DNA of 64,000 nt from Closterium sp. Naga37s-1 (taxonomy: Eukaryota; Streptophyta; Zygnematophyceae; Desmidiales; Closteriaceae). Shown piece after piece: positions 30,281 through 42,004 of this stretch. The DNA is taken from assembly GCA_947471745.1 (NCBI GenBank), contig CANJKZ010000820.1:4182501-4246500 (forward strand). Reading direction: 5' to 3'. Position 1 is the stretch's first letter. Every line of letters starts with the position of its first letter. The notes under the pieces were generated by a model. That model did no database searches. It was not told where the DNA came from and was given only the letters and a program-made list of their open reading frames with translations. Position numbers and translations under genes: made by a program.

Positions 30281-30411
30281 TATGAGAAAGTGTAAGCGAG
30301 AATGGATGAACTAGCAGCAGGATGGGTACAAGTACTAACCCTAATTTGGGTTGTACCCCATATGGGCTACCCCACTACAGCTTACACAACATGCAATATA
30401 TAAGTTTGACA
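30281..30411 (-). repeat. 5' LTR of element H (131 bp)
   Basis: The minus strand starts TGTCAAACTTATATATTGC and ends near TTCTCATA, where relatives end in CA. It shares GTGTAAGCTGTAGTGGGGTA with A and B. Confidence 0.85.
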
Positions 30412-30879
30412 TTGGAAACATATAGTTCGCGCTTCTGATGTGTCGAGCACTACAATGTAAGCGAAGCGAACTACAGCGAAGTAACAGCGAGTCAACCAAA
30501 GCGGTTGTAAAAAATCAACAGCAAGAGGTTAAGCGAATGTAAAAAGTCAGCGACCTTTGACTTGCCAAAAGCAGCGCGACAGTAAGGACACATAACTGAC
30601 CCACCATTGAGTAGTTACCCGAGTCGTCGCTGTATCGAACCGCAACAGCAGATACAGTTAGTTAAACCTTTCATATTCCTTGTAAACATGTAAAGCCATG
30701 TACCGTATCTTTTGCTATTATCAACTTATCTTGTTCTCACAAACCAGTGCAAGGTGGTTCAATCAGCCTACATTATACGCTTCCGCTAATACATCATTAT
30801 TACGAGTCTTAGTCTTGAAACGATCCTAAGGCTTTTCTCAGCCCAACAAAACGCAACACCATGCAATAAAATTGGAACT
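30412..30879. other. AT-richer host spacer, no gene seen
   Basis: No conserved ORF, LTR or RNA gene. Composition is lower in G/C than the retroelements, consistent with unique host sequence. Confidence 0.5.
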
Positions 30880-31354
30880 CGCAACAGCTCTCCACAGGCC
30901 GGATGAATTAATCACATGTTGTTATCTACATTCAAATGACTAGGAAAACATGGCAAGTTCCACCCAAACCATATGTAGAGCGCAGCGCATACACTTCGTT
31001 TCCTCGTTTCCTCGCACTCCTGAAGCGAGCACGTTGTCCTCGTTCACATCTGCTGTGTTTATTATGGTTCGCTGCTATGAGCTGCGGTGGGAAGTGGTGC
31101 AGAGGGGTGCGGGGCAGGGTAGAAGCAGGCAGGATGGATAAGAGGGTATTCAGCAATGCAAGTAAGTAGGCACTCTGCACGAACGATTCTCAGTGGCGGT
31201 ACGAGAGAAGAAAATGTGCAGCCCATGATTGACAGAGGTCCTTGTTTGTATTGTATGAAATGAAAAATATATATTAAGACAAGACCACAATAACCTTGTG
31301 TACCGGGATGGAGCAACTGCCCCTTCACTTGCAGCAAGTTGTGCAGGGAGGGAC

Positions 31355-31520
31355 TCACCTTTGGGCAGTTCGTACGAAATCACAGTAGCATAACATGAGA
31401 TGCATACAAATGAACAGGGAAAAACAAACAAATACAAAGGGAGGGAGAGGGAGGGAGGGCATGGAAGGGCTCACAGCATGTTGTGCAGGAACTCCTCCTT
31501 GGGTAGTTCGTACTTCAGCG
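31355..31520 (-). repeat. Extra decayed copies of the PRL1 KYxLPKGEFLHNM exon, locus 1
   Basis: Besides the full exon at 31599-31676 there are two partial copies in the intron: one reading YELPKGES (about 31350-31380) and one reading LKYELPKEEFLHNML (about 31475-31520). The same triplicate occurs in locus 2, so it predates the block duplication. Confidence 0.75.
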
Positions 31521-32021
31521 CAAAGGCATAGCATGATGTGCACACCAGGAATGAACTAAGAGGAGGAAGAGAGGGAGGGCGGGCAGCACGGGCCTCACCG
31601 CATGTTGTGCAGGAACTCGCCCTTGGGCAGTTTGTACTTCTTTATGTTGTCCGCTGATGCCGACACAAACGTCTTCCTGCCCATGGGGGGGGGGGGGGGG
31701 GGGGGGAGGAGCATGGTAAGAAACAGAGGGAATGATGCCAGGAGTCGAAGAAATGGACTCAGTGAGACCGGGCACACATGGCAGCAGAGATTGCAGGGCC
31801 GTAGGGCACGATGAGCATTGGCCAGGCAGGGGGGGGGGAGGGGGGAGGCTTACTCGAAGGGGTGCTTAGAGAGGGCTCGGACAGACTTCTTGTGGTAGGC
31901 TAGGGTTGACATGGCCTCGCCTGGTGGCACGTGGGGTACACACAACCAAGATGCGCAGAGATGAGATCATGCAAAGCTCCCTTCGACTTTGATTGGTCAC
32001 ATACACACATGTCCACATGCC

Positions 32022-32200
32022 AACGCATTGGAGAGCATGGCAATGAATGGGAGAGCGTGGCAACGCATGGTAGAGTGTGGCAACGCATGGTAGAGTGTGG
32101 CAACACATGGTAGAGCGTGGCAACGCATGGTAGAGCGTGGCAACGCATGGTAGAGCATGGCAACGCATGGTAGAGCGTGGCAACGCATGGTAGAGGGAGG
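32022..32200. repeat. 20-bp minisatellite, locus 1 (about 9 units)
   Basis: Unit gtagagcgtggcaacgcatg in a PRL1 intron. The homologous array in locus 2 has about 26 units. Open frames through it (MRCHALPCVATLYHALPRST) reflect the repeat. Confidence 0.92.
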
Positions 32201-32877
32201 CATAGAACTCACCTGCTGCCAGGTCCCAGAGTTTGACGGTTACCTCTCCTCTTACCTCGGATCTTCTGAAGATGTTCTGTGAGAGTCGGCTTCAGCACGT
32301 TTCTGAAGACACGCCCTCACCTCTAGGCATCCCTCCTCACCTTTCTGCATCCATCATCTTCACCTCGCCTCAATCTTCCTCACCTCTCCCCATCCCTCCT
32401 CATCCCTCTTCACCTCGCCCCACCCCCCCTCAACGCGGATCTGCTCAATGTGGCCTGTGAGAGTCAGCTTCAGCTTGCCTGTCGCCAGCTCCCAGATCTG
32501 CACGCACAAGGAAGGGTGAATGGATGGTGAAGAACACATGAATCACAAAAATGCAACAGTACAGCACGGGACATGCGAAAAAGTGGGGGCAGGGTGGGTG
32601 GGGGTGGGGGGCAACACCTCAAACGCCACTGAGCGCACCCACCCCATGCGCCCACTGATCACCTGGGGCGGGCTGGTTGGGGGGATGGGAAGGAGGTGCG
32701 AGGACAGGGTGAGAGAGGTGAGGAAAGAGGGAGTAGGCTTGTGCCAAAGGCAATAGCAAAGGGGGACAAGGAAAGACCAATCCGCTAGCAGTAGTATGAG
32801 TGTTCTGGAGAGATGGTCGGTCAAGCATAGAGAGCAGGCCCAGAGGGTGGTTGGGGTCAGGTCGGGTTGGATTGGGT

Positions 32878-32925
32878 AGGGTTGGGCTGGGTTGGGTTGG
32901 GTTGGGTTGGGCTGGGTTAGCACCG
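32878..32925. repeat. GGGTT pentanucleotide array, locus 1 (short)
   Basis: About 8 partly degenerate units of GGGTT/GGGCT next to the PPWKN exon. Not the plant telomere repeat TTTAGGG. Confidence 0.85.
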
Positions 32926-32983
32926 ACCCAGTATTCTTCCAGGGCGGGGGCTGCTGCCGCAACTGCTGCTGCCGCCACTGCTG

Positions 32984-34371
32984 CTACCGCCACTTCTGCT
33001 GTTGCCACTGCTGCTGCCGCTGTTGGTTGGGGGGATGGGTAGGCAGCAGAGGAGGAGTGTCCAGCAGAGGAGGAGTGTCTAGCAGAAGAGAGTCTACTAC
33101 AGGTTCGGCTGCAAGATCGGCTGTTGCAGGCTCGGCTGAAGGTTCATCTGCAGGAACGGCTGCAGGTTTGGCTGCAGGTTCGACTGCAGGTTCGGCTGCA
33201 GGTTCGGCTGCAGGATCGGCTGCAGGTTCTGGAGCTGATGAAGCACGATTTGGAGTTGGAACCCCTTCAGCAGCGACAGCACCAGTGGCAGCAGTAGTAG
33301 TAGCAGCACAAGTAAGGGGAGCAGTAGCGGGAGCAGTAGGGGGAGCAGTAGCGGGAGCAGTAGGGGGAGCAGTAGGGGGAACAGTAGGGGGAGCAGAAGG
33401 GGGAGCAGTACAGGGAGCAGAAGGGGGAGCAGTAGGGAGAGCAGTAGGGGGAGCAGTGGGGGGAGCAGTAGGGGGGGCACTGGGGGGAGCAGAAGGGGGA
33501 CCAGTAGGGGGAACAGAGGCGGGAGGAGTGGGGGGAACAGTAGGGGGAGCGGTGGGGGGAGCACGTTCCACATCCTCCATCGCCACTGGTATGTGAGACT
33601 CACCAGCACCAGCAGCGGCAGCGGACGAAGAGTGGTTTTGGGATGAGGAAACGGGAAGAACAGAAGTCACAACACGATCAGCGGAATCAGCACCGGGATG
33701 AGCAAGATGCACCCGCATGCTTTCCCCAAATCTCCCTACGCTGGGACCCTTACTTCCCTCCATTCGTCCTCCCTCGCTGCACCCGCCGTCATCTGCTGCA
33801 CCGGTCGCCATCCCACTGGCCCCACGGGGGCTGCTGCTGCCGCCAACCCACTTGGCCCACCCTGCTTGCACCCTGCTTGCGCCACTCTCGTTCGCTCCGC
33901 GCCCCTGCAGCAGTCCTAACTGGCCCAGTTGAACCTGCCTGCTTCTGCTGCTGCTGTTGCTGCTGCTACCTTGCTTCGTCCCCCCATGGACATCCACAAA
34001 CGGTATGGTGCCTGCTACTGCTACTGAGCGCGTGGGCAGTGCAGGTTCGGCTGCTCTACTTGGGAGTGCTGCTGCTGCAACTGACGCGTCTGCTACCGTT
34101 GGTGGGCGCGTGGGAGGTGTAGTTTCAGCTGCGTTACGTGGGAATGATCCCTCCCTCCTCCACTCCCTATCTCTCACTCCCTTCCCTCTCCATTCCCCCT
34201 CTCTCACTCCCTCCGCCTCCTCCCCAACATGCTCCCTCACGCAACCCCCTTCATCCTCTTCACCCCTTCTCATGTCACCTGCCCCACCCACCCTCCCTAC
34301 CTCCTCCTCTCCCCCAACCGCAACCAACCAATCTCACTCCATCTCCCTGTGCCCCTTGCTCTAACCCCCTC
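32984..34371 (-). CDS. Ala/Pro/Thr-rich frame between the PRL1-like and SP-RING genes, locus 1
   Basis: A 447-codon open frame (32984-34327). Residues about 60-230 are ordinary-looking (for example RFGESMRVHLAHPGADSADR, VVTSVLPVSSSQNHSSS, SHIPVAMEDVERA). The rest is low-complexity TAPPTAPPT, AEPAAEPAAEP and a few LLDTPP units. I do not recognise a domain. It could be the N-terminus of the PRL1-like gene (SMRVHLAH weakly recalls the conserved IRLSHK segment) or the C-terminus of the SP-RING gene. The same frame exists in locus 2 with the LLDTPP part hugely expanded. Short tandem repeats lie at 33100-33230 (GTTCGGCTGCAG) and 33310-33560 (GGGGGAGCAGTA). Element K entered just upstream. Confidence 0.4.
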
Positions 34372-34376
34372 CTTTC
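34372..34376. repeat. Target-site duplication of element K (left)
   Basis: CTTTC, repeated at 40782-40786. Confidence 0.92.
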
Positions 34377-34628
34377 TGTTGGAGTAGGCTAGAGCTCGCT
34401 CTGGTCTTTATTTTGGTGTTCTTATATTATTTCTCCATGCTTAGAGAGAGTTACGCACTCAGGTTCATTTTAGGTTCATTTCGTAGTTCTTATTACAAAC
34501 CGAACACACCCTAGGTTCAATTAGGGTTTCCAACCCTCTCTCTTTTGTATCTCGACATTTTCTTCCTAGTGAAACTTTTTCGACCCTAACTAACTCTCTC
34601 GCCATCCATGGCTCCTCTCATCTTAACA
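34377..34628 (+). repeat. 5' LTR of element K (252 bp)
   Basis: TGTTGGAGTAGGCTAG ... CTCATCTTAACA. Equal in length to 40530-40781. Confidence 0.96.
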
Positions 34629-34642
34629 TGGTATTCAGAGCG
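34629..34642 (+). other. Primer-binding site of element K
   Basis: TGGTATTCAGAGCG immediately after the LTR, the initiator-Met site with one extra T. Confidence 0.85.
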
Positions 34643-35222
34643 TAGTCCTAGGCGTTTCATACTTATCCGTATTTCTTAGATAATCTCCGGCCCTTAGGCC
34701 ATTTCCGCGCTACTTAGCTAGACGGTTTTTTATTATCTCCTTTCTTTCCCGTCACTCTTAAAAATCGCATTTTTTGTCACATTATACTCTCGCGGATCCC
34801 TCAATCCAGTCCGTAGCGCATCGCCATACCGCCCTTATCACTCTCCCGCGCCTTCCCATTCGTCGCGCCTTCTTCTCCTCCCGTTTCTGACGGTCGCGCG
34901 CCCATTTCCGCCCAAAGCGCGCTCTGCCGTCCCCCCGCTTCCCCCGTCCCGTCGCGCGCGCATTGCGCTCCCGCAGCCGCGCGCGCTAAGCACGGTCCGG
35001 CAGCGCGCGCGCCTGCCCTTCCTTGCGGCGCGCCCTGCCCTTCCTCAATCCGCCCCTTCCTTCACCCTCCTCCTCCTTCCCTCTCTCCTTTGTGCTTCCC
35101 CCCACTACCTCACCTCTTCCTCCTCCTATTTTCTCTCCCCATCTGCTGCGGCTCGCAGCTCCTTGTGGCGCGCCCTGCCCTTCCCACAATCCGCCCCTTC
35201 ACCCTCCTCCTCCTCTCCTCTC

Positions 35223-35399
35223 TGTCAGAATGTTATTATTGTCTAGCCTGCAGTGGGGTACTCTATAGCGAGTACAACCCAATTAGGGTTTCCTATATGT
35301 ATGCCAACTGCTGCTAGTGCAAACCCTCTTTCTTGTTTCTAACTTTCCACTTAGGGTTTCCTATATGTATGCCAACTGCTGCTGCAGTCGATTCTAACA
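35223..35399 (+). mobile_element. Solo LTR of the J family in the leader of K (TSD CTCTC)
   Basis: TGTCAGAATGTTATTATTGT ... GATTCTAACA, 177 bp, closely matching the 142-bp LTR of element J but with an internal duplication of about 35 bp (AGGGTTTCCTATATGTATGC occurs twice, from 35287 and 35353). CTCTC lies on both sides (35218-35222 and 35400-35404). It must have inserted after or during the life of K's lineage. Confidence 0.85.
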
Positions 35400-35851
35400 C
35401 TCTCTCCCACTAGTTCCCTCTCCACTATCTCACCCCTCCTCCACCTCTTTCCTCTCTTCATCTGCTGCAGCTGGTAGCTGATTGTGTTGTGTAGCTGTTG
35501 TTCCTCCACACCTTCCCTCCTCCTCAACATCCTCCTCTCAACTGCTCAACTGCAAACTCTTCACAATTCTCCCTCCTCCTCTTGTTTCTCCCTTCAGCGG
35601 CACAGCAGCAGACTTCTCCGCCGCTATCCCTCCTCCTCTGGTTTCTCCCCTCATCGGCGCAACAGCAGACTACTCCGCCATTTTCCCTCCTCCTCTGGTT
35701 TCTCCCCTCATCGGCTCAGCAGCAGACTACTTCGCCACTTTCCCTCCTCTTGTTTCTCCCCTCAGCGGCTCAGCAGCAGACTACCCCGCCCTTATTCCTC
35801 CGCCTCTTATACCTCTCCCCACATCTGCTCTGCAGCTGTTTCCTCCTCCTC

Positions 35852-37935
35852 ATGGCGACCTCTCTCGCCCTCCCCTCCCTCCCTCTGCTGGTCCTTCAGC
35901 TTGCGCCCGATGGCAGTGCAGTCAACTTCCCCAGTTGGCTGAATTGTCTTGAGCGCACGCTGTCTGGCACCCTAGTGAGTGGCTTTAACCTTTGGTTTGT
36001 CACTCAGCAGAGTGGTTCTGGCGCCATTCCTACCTCTCCCTCTGCACCCACCTCTTCCCCCTCTGACCCCTATGCTGATGGCCTCCGTGCTGCCATTGCT
36101 GAAACTGAGCGGCTTGTGGCCACGGCGCAAGCCATCGCCACGGCTGCTCCTGACAATGCTGCTGCCCGTGACTTAGCTCGTATTCTTGCTGAGTCCCTCG
36201 AGAGCACCCGCAAGCGCCTCACTGAGCACCTCGCTGCCCCTTCTCCTCGCTCTGCCTCTACGCCCCTTTCCTCTGCTCCATCTCACTCTGACCTTCTCGC
36301 TCACTGGCATGTTGCCAACGCACGTGCCTGTCAGGTCATCCTTGCCTGCCTCCCTCCAACTCTTCTCCCTCAGTTCTCGCACATCCGCTATGCCAAGGAC
36401 CTTCTCGGCTATCTCACCGAGCACTTTCAATCACAGACTCCCATCAGCGTCATTGCCCTCTTACGCGAGCTCACCTCTCTTCGTCTTGCTGACTTCACCA
36501 CCATGGCAGACTATATCGCTCGTGTGCAGACGCTGTCCTCCCAACTTGCCGCTCAACAGTTTGAACTTTCCGATCATGTCTGCGGTGCCCTCCTCCTCAC
36601 AGGCCTCACTCCTGAATACAGTGTTCATGTCACCTTGTATGGTGAGCGCCCCGCCGACCAGTGGTCATTCTCCCGTGTCTCTGCCTTCCTCCTCCAGGCA
36701 GAGCTCAACCTCCGCAGCTGCCCTCCTACTGCCGCTGCTGTCACACCCTCTTCTGCCCCTCCTCCTCTCTCCACCACCACTGCCGCCGCTGCTTCCTCTC
36801 GCCCTCGCAACACCTTTCCTCCTTGCACCTACATCATTCGCCAGGGGCCCCGCAAGGGTCAGCCCTGCGGTCGCACCAATCATCCCACCTCCTCCTGCTT
36901 CCAGAAGCTCACCGATGACTGGTTCCTAGCTGGCAACACTGGTCGCCCTCCCAACTGGCTCCAACTCTCTCGTCAGCGTCGCCAGTCCTCTGCTCAGGCG
37001 GTCCTTGCGGCCGCCGACTCTGGTGCAGGTGCTCAGACCTCTGCTCTCAGTGTGACTATGCCTAGTCAGGATAGCATTCTGGGGGCTTCTCCCCTTATGG
37101 ACCCTCGTTTTGCCATGATGTTCGCTCCTTCTGTTAATGGCAATGATTCTCAGTATCTTGGTCCCACAGCTGCTGCTCTTTCCCTCCCTCGCACTCTTGA
37201 GTTTGTTCTTGACAGTGGTGCTACTGACTCTGTCTTTCGTGATGCTGGTGTGATTCGCTCTTTTCCCCGTCCCCTCTCCATTCAAGGGGCTGGGGATACC
37301 ATGACCATGACTTGCACCGCTACCTCTTCTCTTCCCTGTCCTGCCTCCCCCTCTGGTGCTGTGACTGGCCTCTATGTTCCTTCATGCCGCCACAACCTTC
37401 TTTCTCTCTCTGCTCTTCAACGTCTTTGTGTGCGAACTATCTTTCCTGAATGTGACTCCTACTGTGATCTCTATCACCGCAACCGCCATCTTGCACGCTT
37501 CACTCTTTCTCCTATCACTCGCCTCTACACTCTTTGTGTCTCTCTTCCCCCTTCTGCCCATCATGCCTCTTCCGCTTCCGCCCCTTCCGTTCCCTCCTGC
37601 GACTGTCGCTCTCTTACTCAACCTACCCTTCTCCTTCATCATCGACTTGGCCACCCCAACTTTCCCCTTCTTCGCAGTATGGTCTCTTCTAAGCTTCTTC
37701 ATGGCCTCCCTCTCTCTCTCCCCCCCCTTCCTCCCTCTCCTGCTCCTCCATGCACCCTATGTGTCCAGGCCAAACTCTCCCAGTCACCTCATCCCTCTTC
37801 TCCCTCTGCCTCTCCCCAACCCCTTGACCTTGTTCATATGGACCTCTGGGGTCCCTCACCTACTGCTTCTCGTCAGGGTCATCGATATTTTCTGCTTTTG
37901 GTTGATGACCACTCACGCTTTGCAACTGTCTATCG
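35852..37935 (+). pseudogene. Element K gag, protease and integrase N-terminal part
   Basis: The frame opens upstream at 35498, but the likely Gag start is the ATG at 35852 (MATSLALPSLPLLVLQLAPD, then SAVNFPSWLNCLE), downstream of the leader. Gag capsid-like blocks follow (TEHFQSQTPISVIALLRELT, TTMADYIARVQTLSSQLA). A zinc motif CTYIIRQGPRKGQPCGRTNH..SSC lies at about 36825-36905, protease VLDSGATDSVFRD at about 37205-37245, integrase HHRLGHPNF near 37638, and core HMDLWGPSPTASRQGHRYFL then VDDHSRFA (37835-37925). About 30 residues later than VDDHSRF are deleted and the frame shifts at about 37935. Confidence 0.9.
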
Positions 37936-40493
37936 CGCGCTTCCATTCCGATGGTGGTGGCGAATTCTTTAATCACTCCCTCTCCTCTTACTGTGCCTCT
38001 CATGGCATTCGCCAGACCTCCACTCTTCCTCACTCCCCAGAGCAGAATGGGGTTGCTGAGCGTCGCAATCGCACTCTCATGGAAATTACTCGCTGCCTTC
38101 TCACCCATGCCTCTGCTCCCCACTCTCTTTGGAGCTATGCTCTTCTCCATGCCACTTTACTCTCTAACCTCCGCCCTCATCCTCTTCGCCCCACTACCAC
38201 CCCCTTCCAGCTTTGGACTGGCTGACAGCCCTCTGTCCGCCCTCTTCGGGTATGGGGGTGTGTCGCCCATGTTCTTGTAAATCCAGCAGACCGATCTCGT
38301 CAGGGTGGGAAGCTCGCTCCCAAGACGCAACTCCGTGCATTCCTTGGCATCTACTCTGATTGTCCTGGTTATCTTTTCTACGCCCCCTCCTCTCACCAAC
38401 TCATCTGCATCCAGGACGTCATTTTCGATGAGACCCACTCTCCATTCCATTCTCCCCCATCCGCCCCTCCTGTCCCTTCTCTTCACTGGTCTGGTTTCGA
38501 TCAACCGTCGTCTGTCCTCCCCTCCCCTCCTCCCCCCCCTCCCATCCCGCCTCTTCCCGCCCCTCCCCCCGCACCAGCCTCTACTGCCCCCCCTTCCGAC
38601 ATCATCTCTGGCGCCTCCCCACCCGCCTCTTCTTCTTCGGCTCCCCTCCCTTCCTCGCCTCCATCTTCCTCTCAACCCCCTTCGCCCGCTCCCATCTCTC
38701 CCCCTTCCCCGCGCCTTATTCGCTCCATGACTCGCGCCCTTTCTCATTTTCAGCACTCTGCCCTTTTCACTTGTCTATCTCCATCCCAGGATGTGAATCT
38801 TCTTGAAGATCGCTTTGAGGAACTTTTCACCATTCATCCTGTTTCTCCTCTCCTATGTGTCACTGTCGGTGACTTTAGCAATTCTCCCACTCTTCTCTCT
38901 GTTGACACCGCTGCCATTCCCAACCCTCAGTCCTAATCCGAGGCCGTGTCAGGCTTTCATGCCACTGAGTGGATGGCTGCCATCATTGCTGAGTGTGAGG
39001 CATTTACCAGAACTAATTCCTACATTGACTCTGTCCCCCCCCCTGGCGCCACCATTGTCAAGGGCAAATGGGTCTTCCGTGTCAAGCAGCTGCCCGGCGA
39101 ACTTCCTGTCTTCAAAGCCCGCTGCTGTGCCAAGGGCTTCACTCAGCGTGAAGGCATTGACTACTTTGCCACTTACTCCCCCACAGCCCGTCTCCCCACT
39201 CTCCGCCTCCTTCTTGACTTAGGTGCTCGCTGGAATTGGGAGATCCATTCCATGGACGTCTCCAATGCTTTCCTTCAGGGCGAGCTGCATGAGCGCATAT
39301 TCCTTGAGCGTCCTGCTGGCTTTCCTCGCCCTTTCCCTCCAGGCACTGTTTGGGAATTAAAGCGACCTGTGTATGGCCTTAAACAGGCCCCGCGCGAGTG
39401 GCACGCCAAGCTCGCCTCCACCCTTCACTCTCTTGGCTTCTCTACCTCCACCTCCGACCCCAGTCTTTTCATTCGCACTTCCCCCCACAGACTCTACATT
39501 CTTGCCTACGTGGACGATTTGGTGCTGCTTGCTAAGGACTCCGCCGATCTTGCTGCTGTCAAGAAAGCCCTGCAGGCGCGTCTCCTGTGCAAGGATCTTG
39601 GCGAGCTTCGTCACTACCTCGGCATGGAGATCCGGCGTGATCGTGCTGCTTGCACCATCTCTCTCTCCCAGTCTTTCTACATCCAGTCCATCCTCCAGCG
39701 GTTCGAGATGTCGCAGGCCAAGCCGGTCTCCACCCCTCTTCCCGCTAACCATCAGCTCACTGCCCCTGCCGTCCCTGCTCCCTCCTCTGAGCTGCGGCCT
39801 TATCCTGAGCTCGTTGGGTCTCTTATGTATGCTATGATGTGCACTTGCCCCGACCTTGCTTACCCCCTCAATGTTCTCTCTCGCTTTGTCGGTCTAGGCC
39901 GCCACACTGACGTGCACTGGGCGGCTGCTAAGCGCGTCCTGCGCTATCTGCGCGCAACCTCTGACCTTGCTCTCACTCTTGGTGGCTCTGTTCCTCCCAT
40001 TCTCTCCGGTTACAGTGACTCTTCCTACGCTGACTCTCGCCCTGATCGCCGCTCATCTCAGGGCTATGGTTTTACACTTGGCAGTGGTCTCATCAGCTGG
40101 CGCTCCACTCGCTCATCCTCTGTCTGCCTTTCCACCTGCGAGGCTGAGTTGTACGCAGGCACCTTGGCAGCTCAGGAGGCTCGCTGGCTCTCCTTTATCC
40201 TTGCTGAGCTTGGTCACTCTCAGACCTCTGTGACGCTCTCCTGTGACAGTGCGAGCATGATTCATCTCACTGAAAATCCAGTCTATCACGCCCGCAGCAA
40301 GCACATTGAGGTCCGCAATTTTTTCGTGCGCGAGTTGGTGCAGTCTGGCTTCTTACGTCTTCGCAAGGTGGACGCTGCTGCCAACCTTGCTGACATTTTC
40401 ACCAAGGCCCTCCTGCGTGCGCCGCACCATTTCTACGTGCGCGAGCTTGGGCTCACGCGTCTCTCCACTTCTGGGGGTGTGCCGGTTCGCTAG
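37936..40493 (+). pseudogene. Element K integrase C-terminus, reverse transcriptase and RNase H
   Basis: One frame with two nonsense codons, TGA 38223-38225 and TAA 38934-38936. Integrase resumes with RFHSDGGGEFFN and EQNGVAERRNRTLMEITR, then RVWGCVAHVLVNPADRSRQG and AFLGIYSDCPGYLFY. After a Pro/Ser-rich linker comes RT: GKWVFRVKQLPGELPVFKA, MDVSNAFLQGELHERIFLER, VYGLKQAPREWHAKL (near 39370) and catalytic YVDDLVLL (near 39508). RNase H: SDSSYADSRPDRRSSQGYGF, SSVCLSTCEAELYAGTLAAQ, then ANLADIFTKALL, ending at TAG 40491-40493. RT and RNase H themselves are unbroken. Confidence 0.92.
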
Positions 40494-40529
40494 GTGTTTT
40501 GCTCCAGAGCTTCGCCTAGCCTGGGGGTG

Positions 40530-40781
40530 TGTTGGAGTAGGCTAGAGCTCGCTCTGGTCTTTATTTTGGTGTTCTTATATTATTTCTCCATGCTTAGAGA
40601 GAGTTACGCACTCAGGTTCATTTTAGGTTCATTTCGTAGTTCTTAGTACAAACCAAACACACCCTAGGTTCAATTAGGGTTTCCAACCCTCTCTCTTTTG
40701 TATCTCGACGTTTTCTTCCTAGTGAAACTTTTTCGACCCTACCTAACTCTCTCGCCATCCATGGCTCCTCTCATCTTAACA
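40530..40781 (+). repeat. 3' LTR of element K (252 bp)
   Basis: Four differences from the 5' copy, preceded by CTGGGGGTG and followed by CTTTC (40782-40786). Confidence 0.96.
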
Positions 40782-42004
40782 CTTTCCTCCTCCTCCTCCT
40801 TCCTAATTCCTTCCTCATCCTCTCCTCGCTCTAACCCCCTCCTCTCCTCCTCCTTCCTCTTTTCCTCCTCTCTCCTGTTCGCCTCCTCTCTCCTCTTCAG
40901 AGCAGCGAGCACCAGCCTCTCTTCCTCGTCTGACTCGGAGCAACTACCGTCCTCCTCATCACCGCTCTCCACCTTTCTCCACCTGCCGTCAGGAAACACC
41001 TCGACCTCGTTGACCTTGCTGCTCGATTCTCGGAGAATGTTTTGCACTGTTGGGAGCGATGGGGTGCAGTGCAGTGCGATGAGGATGGGTTTGAGTGCGA
41101 ACCAATTTTCATACCGAAATTGTACTAGGTTATGAAAATGGGATAATCAGCCTCAAACTAGTCTAGGTCAGTTAGGATACCGATGACGGGAGGGCCTGTT
41201 GGTAGTGTGGAGGGGAGGGAAGGCAATTGAGAGGGTGTGTGTAGGGTGTTACAGAGGTTGCGTGGCGAAATGTGTTAGGCTGAGCTTGTCTCGCAAGTCA
41301 AGATCCTCGGCAGGGTCAGGGTCGACATCCAATCCAATCCAACTCGATTTGGATCGACTCAAAGTCAACTCAACTCGGGATATTGCTCGTGTCTAATCTG
41401 GAAACACCTCCACTTTCTCCTCCCCCTCATGTGTTTCAACGTGCACTGTTGGGGAGCGAGGGAGCAGGGCAACTGTTGAGTGCCACCAGAATCAGCACCA
41501 ACCGCCGCACCGCAGACCACCCACCTTTATCCACCATGTGGAAATACCTCCCAATTGACATACTTCTTACTTGTTGCTTGGAGAATTAATTGCACTGGTG
41601 CAGTGCACGATGGTGGAGTGTGGTGCTATGGAGTGCAGTGACGAGCAGTGGGTTGTAGTGGGTTGAAGTGCAGTGCAGTGTGTTTATATATGAATATGAT
41701 ACTGAAATTATAGGTGTACTCACTGAATCCATCTAGGAACAACTCGGACCACAGCAGCTGCTGGTAGCAAATAGGGCAGCACCACGCCCGTTTAACGTTC
41801 TTCCCCAAGCCTTGGTTCATGCCAAGGTAAGGCGAGAGATCGAACGTGCTCTTATGGCAGCACTTTTTGCCACGCACTGGCACCTGCAGTGGGAGAAAGG
41901 AGAATGTGGGATGGGAGAATCAGTAGTTAATGGTTTAAATCTTGTAAGAGATCGGTTGAACGTGCTCTCATCATAATACTTGTCGCTCTGCATTGATACC
42001 TGCG

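Larger units (their letters stand above)
28913..30411 (-). mobile_element. 5' end of copia element H
   Basis: A minus-strand member of the A/B/D family reduced to the 5' LTR (30281-30411), primer site, GC-rich leader and the first two-thirds of gag. Recognisable gag stops at the Gly-rich tract near 29056. The next 140 bp (28913-29055) are not family sequence that I can recognise, so the element was truncated there. Confidence 0.85.
30880..32965 (-). pseudogene. PRL1/PLRG1-like WD40 gene, locus 1
   Basis: PRL1/PLRG1 is a WD40 protein of the spliceosomal NineTeen complex. Minus-strand exon pieces visible here: PPWKN (near 32935-32960), VISGRMGWVRSVAFE (32618-32662), IWELATGKLKLTLTGHIEQI (about 32436-32497), TVKLWDLAAG (from 32213), STLAYHKKSVRALSKHPFE (31854-31920), SADNIKKYKLPKGEFLHNM (31599-31676) and RTIINTADVNEDNVLAS (about 31019-31081). 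Several junctions have GT/AG. A TAG at 31075-31077 breaks the last exon. The final two exons are gone: 3'-untranslated text (30880-31000, homologous to 54465-54600) follows directly. The central WD repeats are also absent. Clearly non-functional. Confidence 0.82.
34377..40781 (+). mobile_element. Ty1/copia retrotransposon K (complete, two LTRs, TSD CTTTC)
   Basis: 6405 bp, bounded by 252-bp LTRs differing at four positions (98.4% identity) and flanked by CTTTC. A primer site follows the left LTR and a purine tract (TGGGGGTG, 40522-40529) precedes the right one. It is from a different copia lineage than A-E: longer LTR beginning TGTTGGAG, no Gly-run in gag. It inserted in the region between the SP-RING C-terminal exon and the Ala/Pro-rich frame of locus 1. 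One frameshifting deletion and two nonsense codons make it defective. Confidence 0.96.

Noticed and set aside
34377..40781. Element K as an endogenous retrovirus
   Set aside because: Integrase precedes RT and there is no envelope frame, so it is Ty1/copia.
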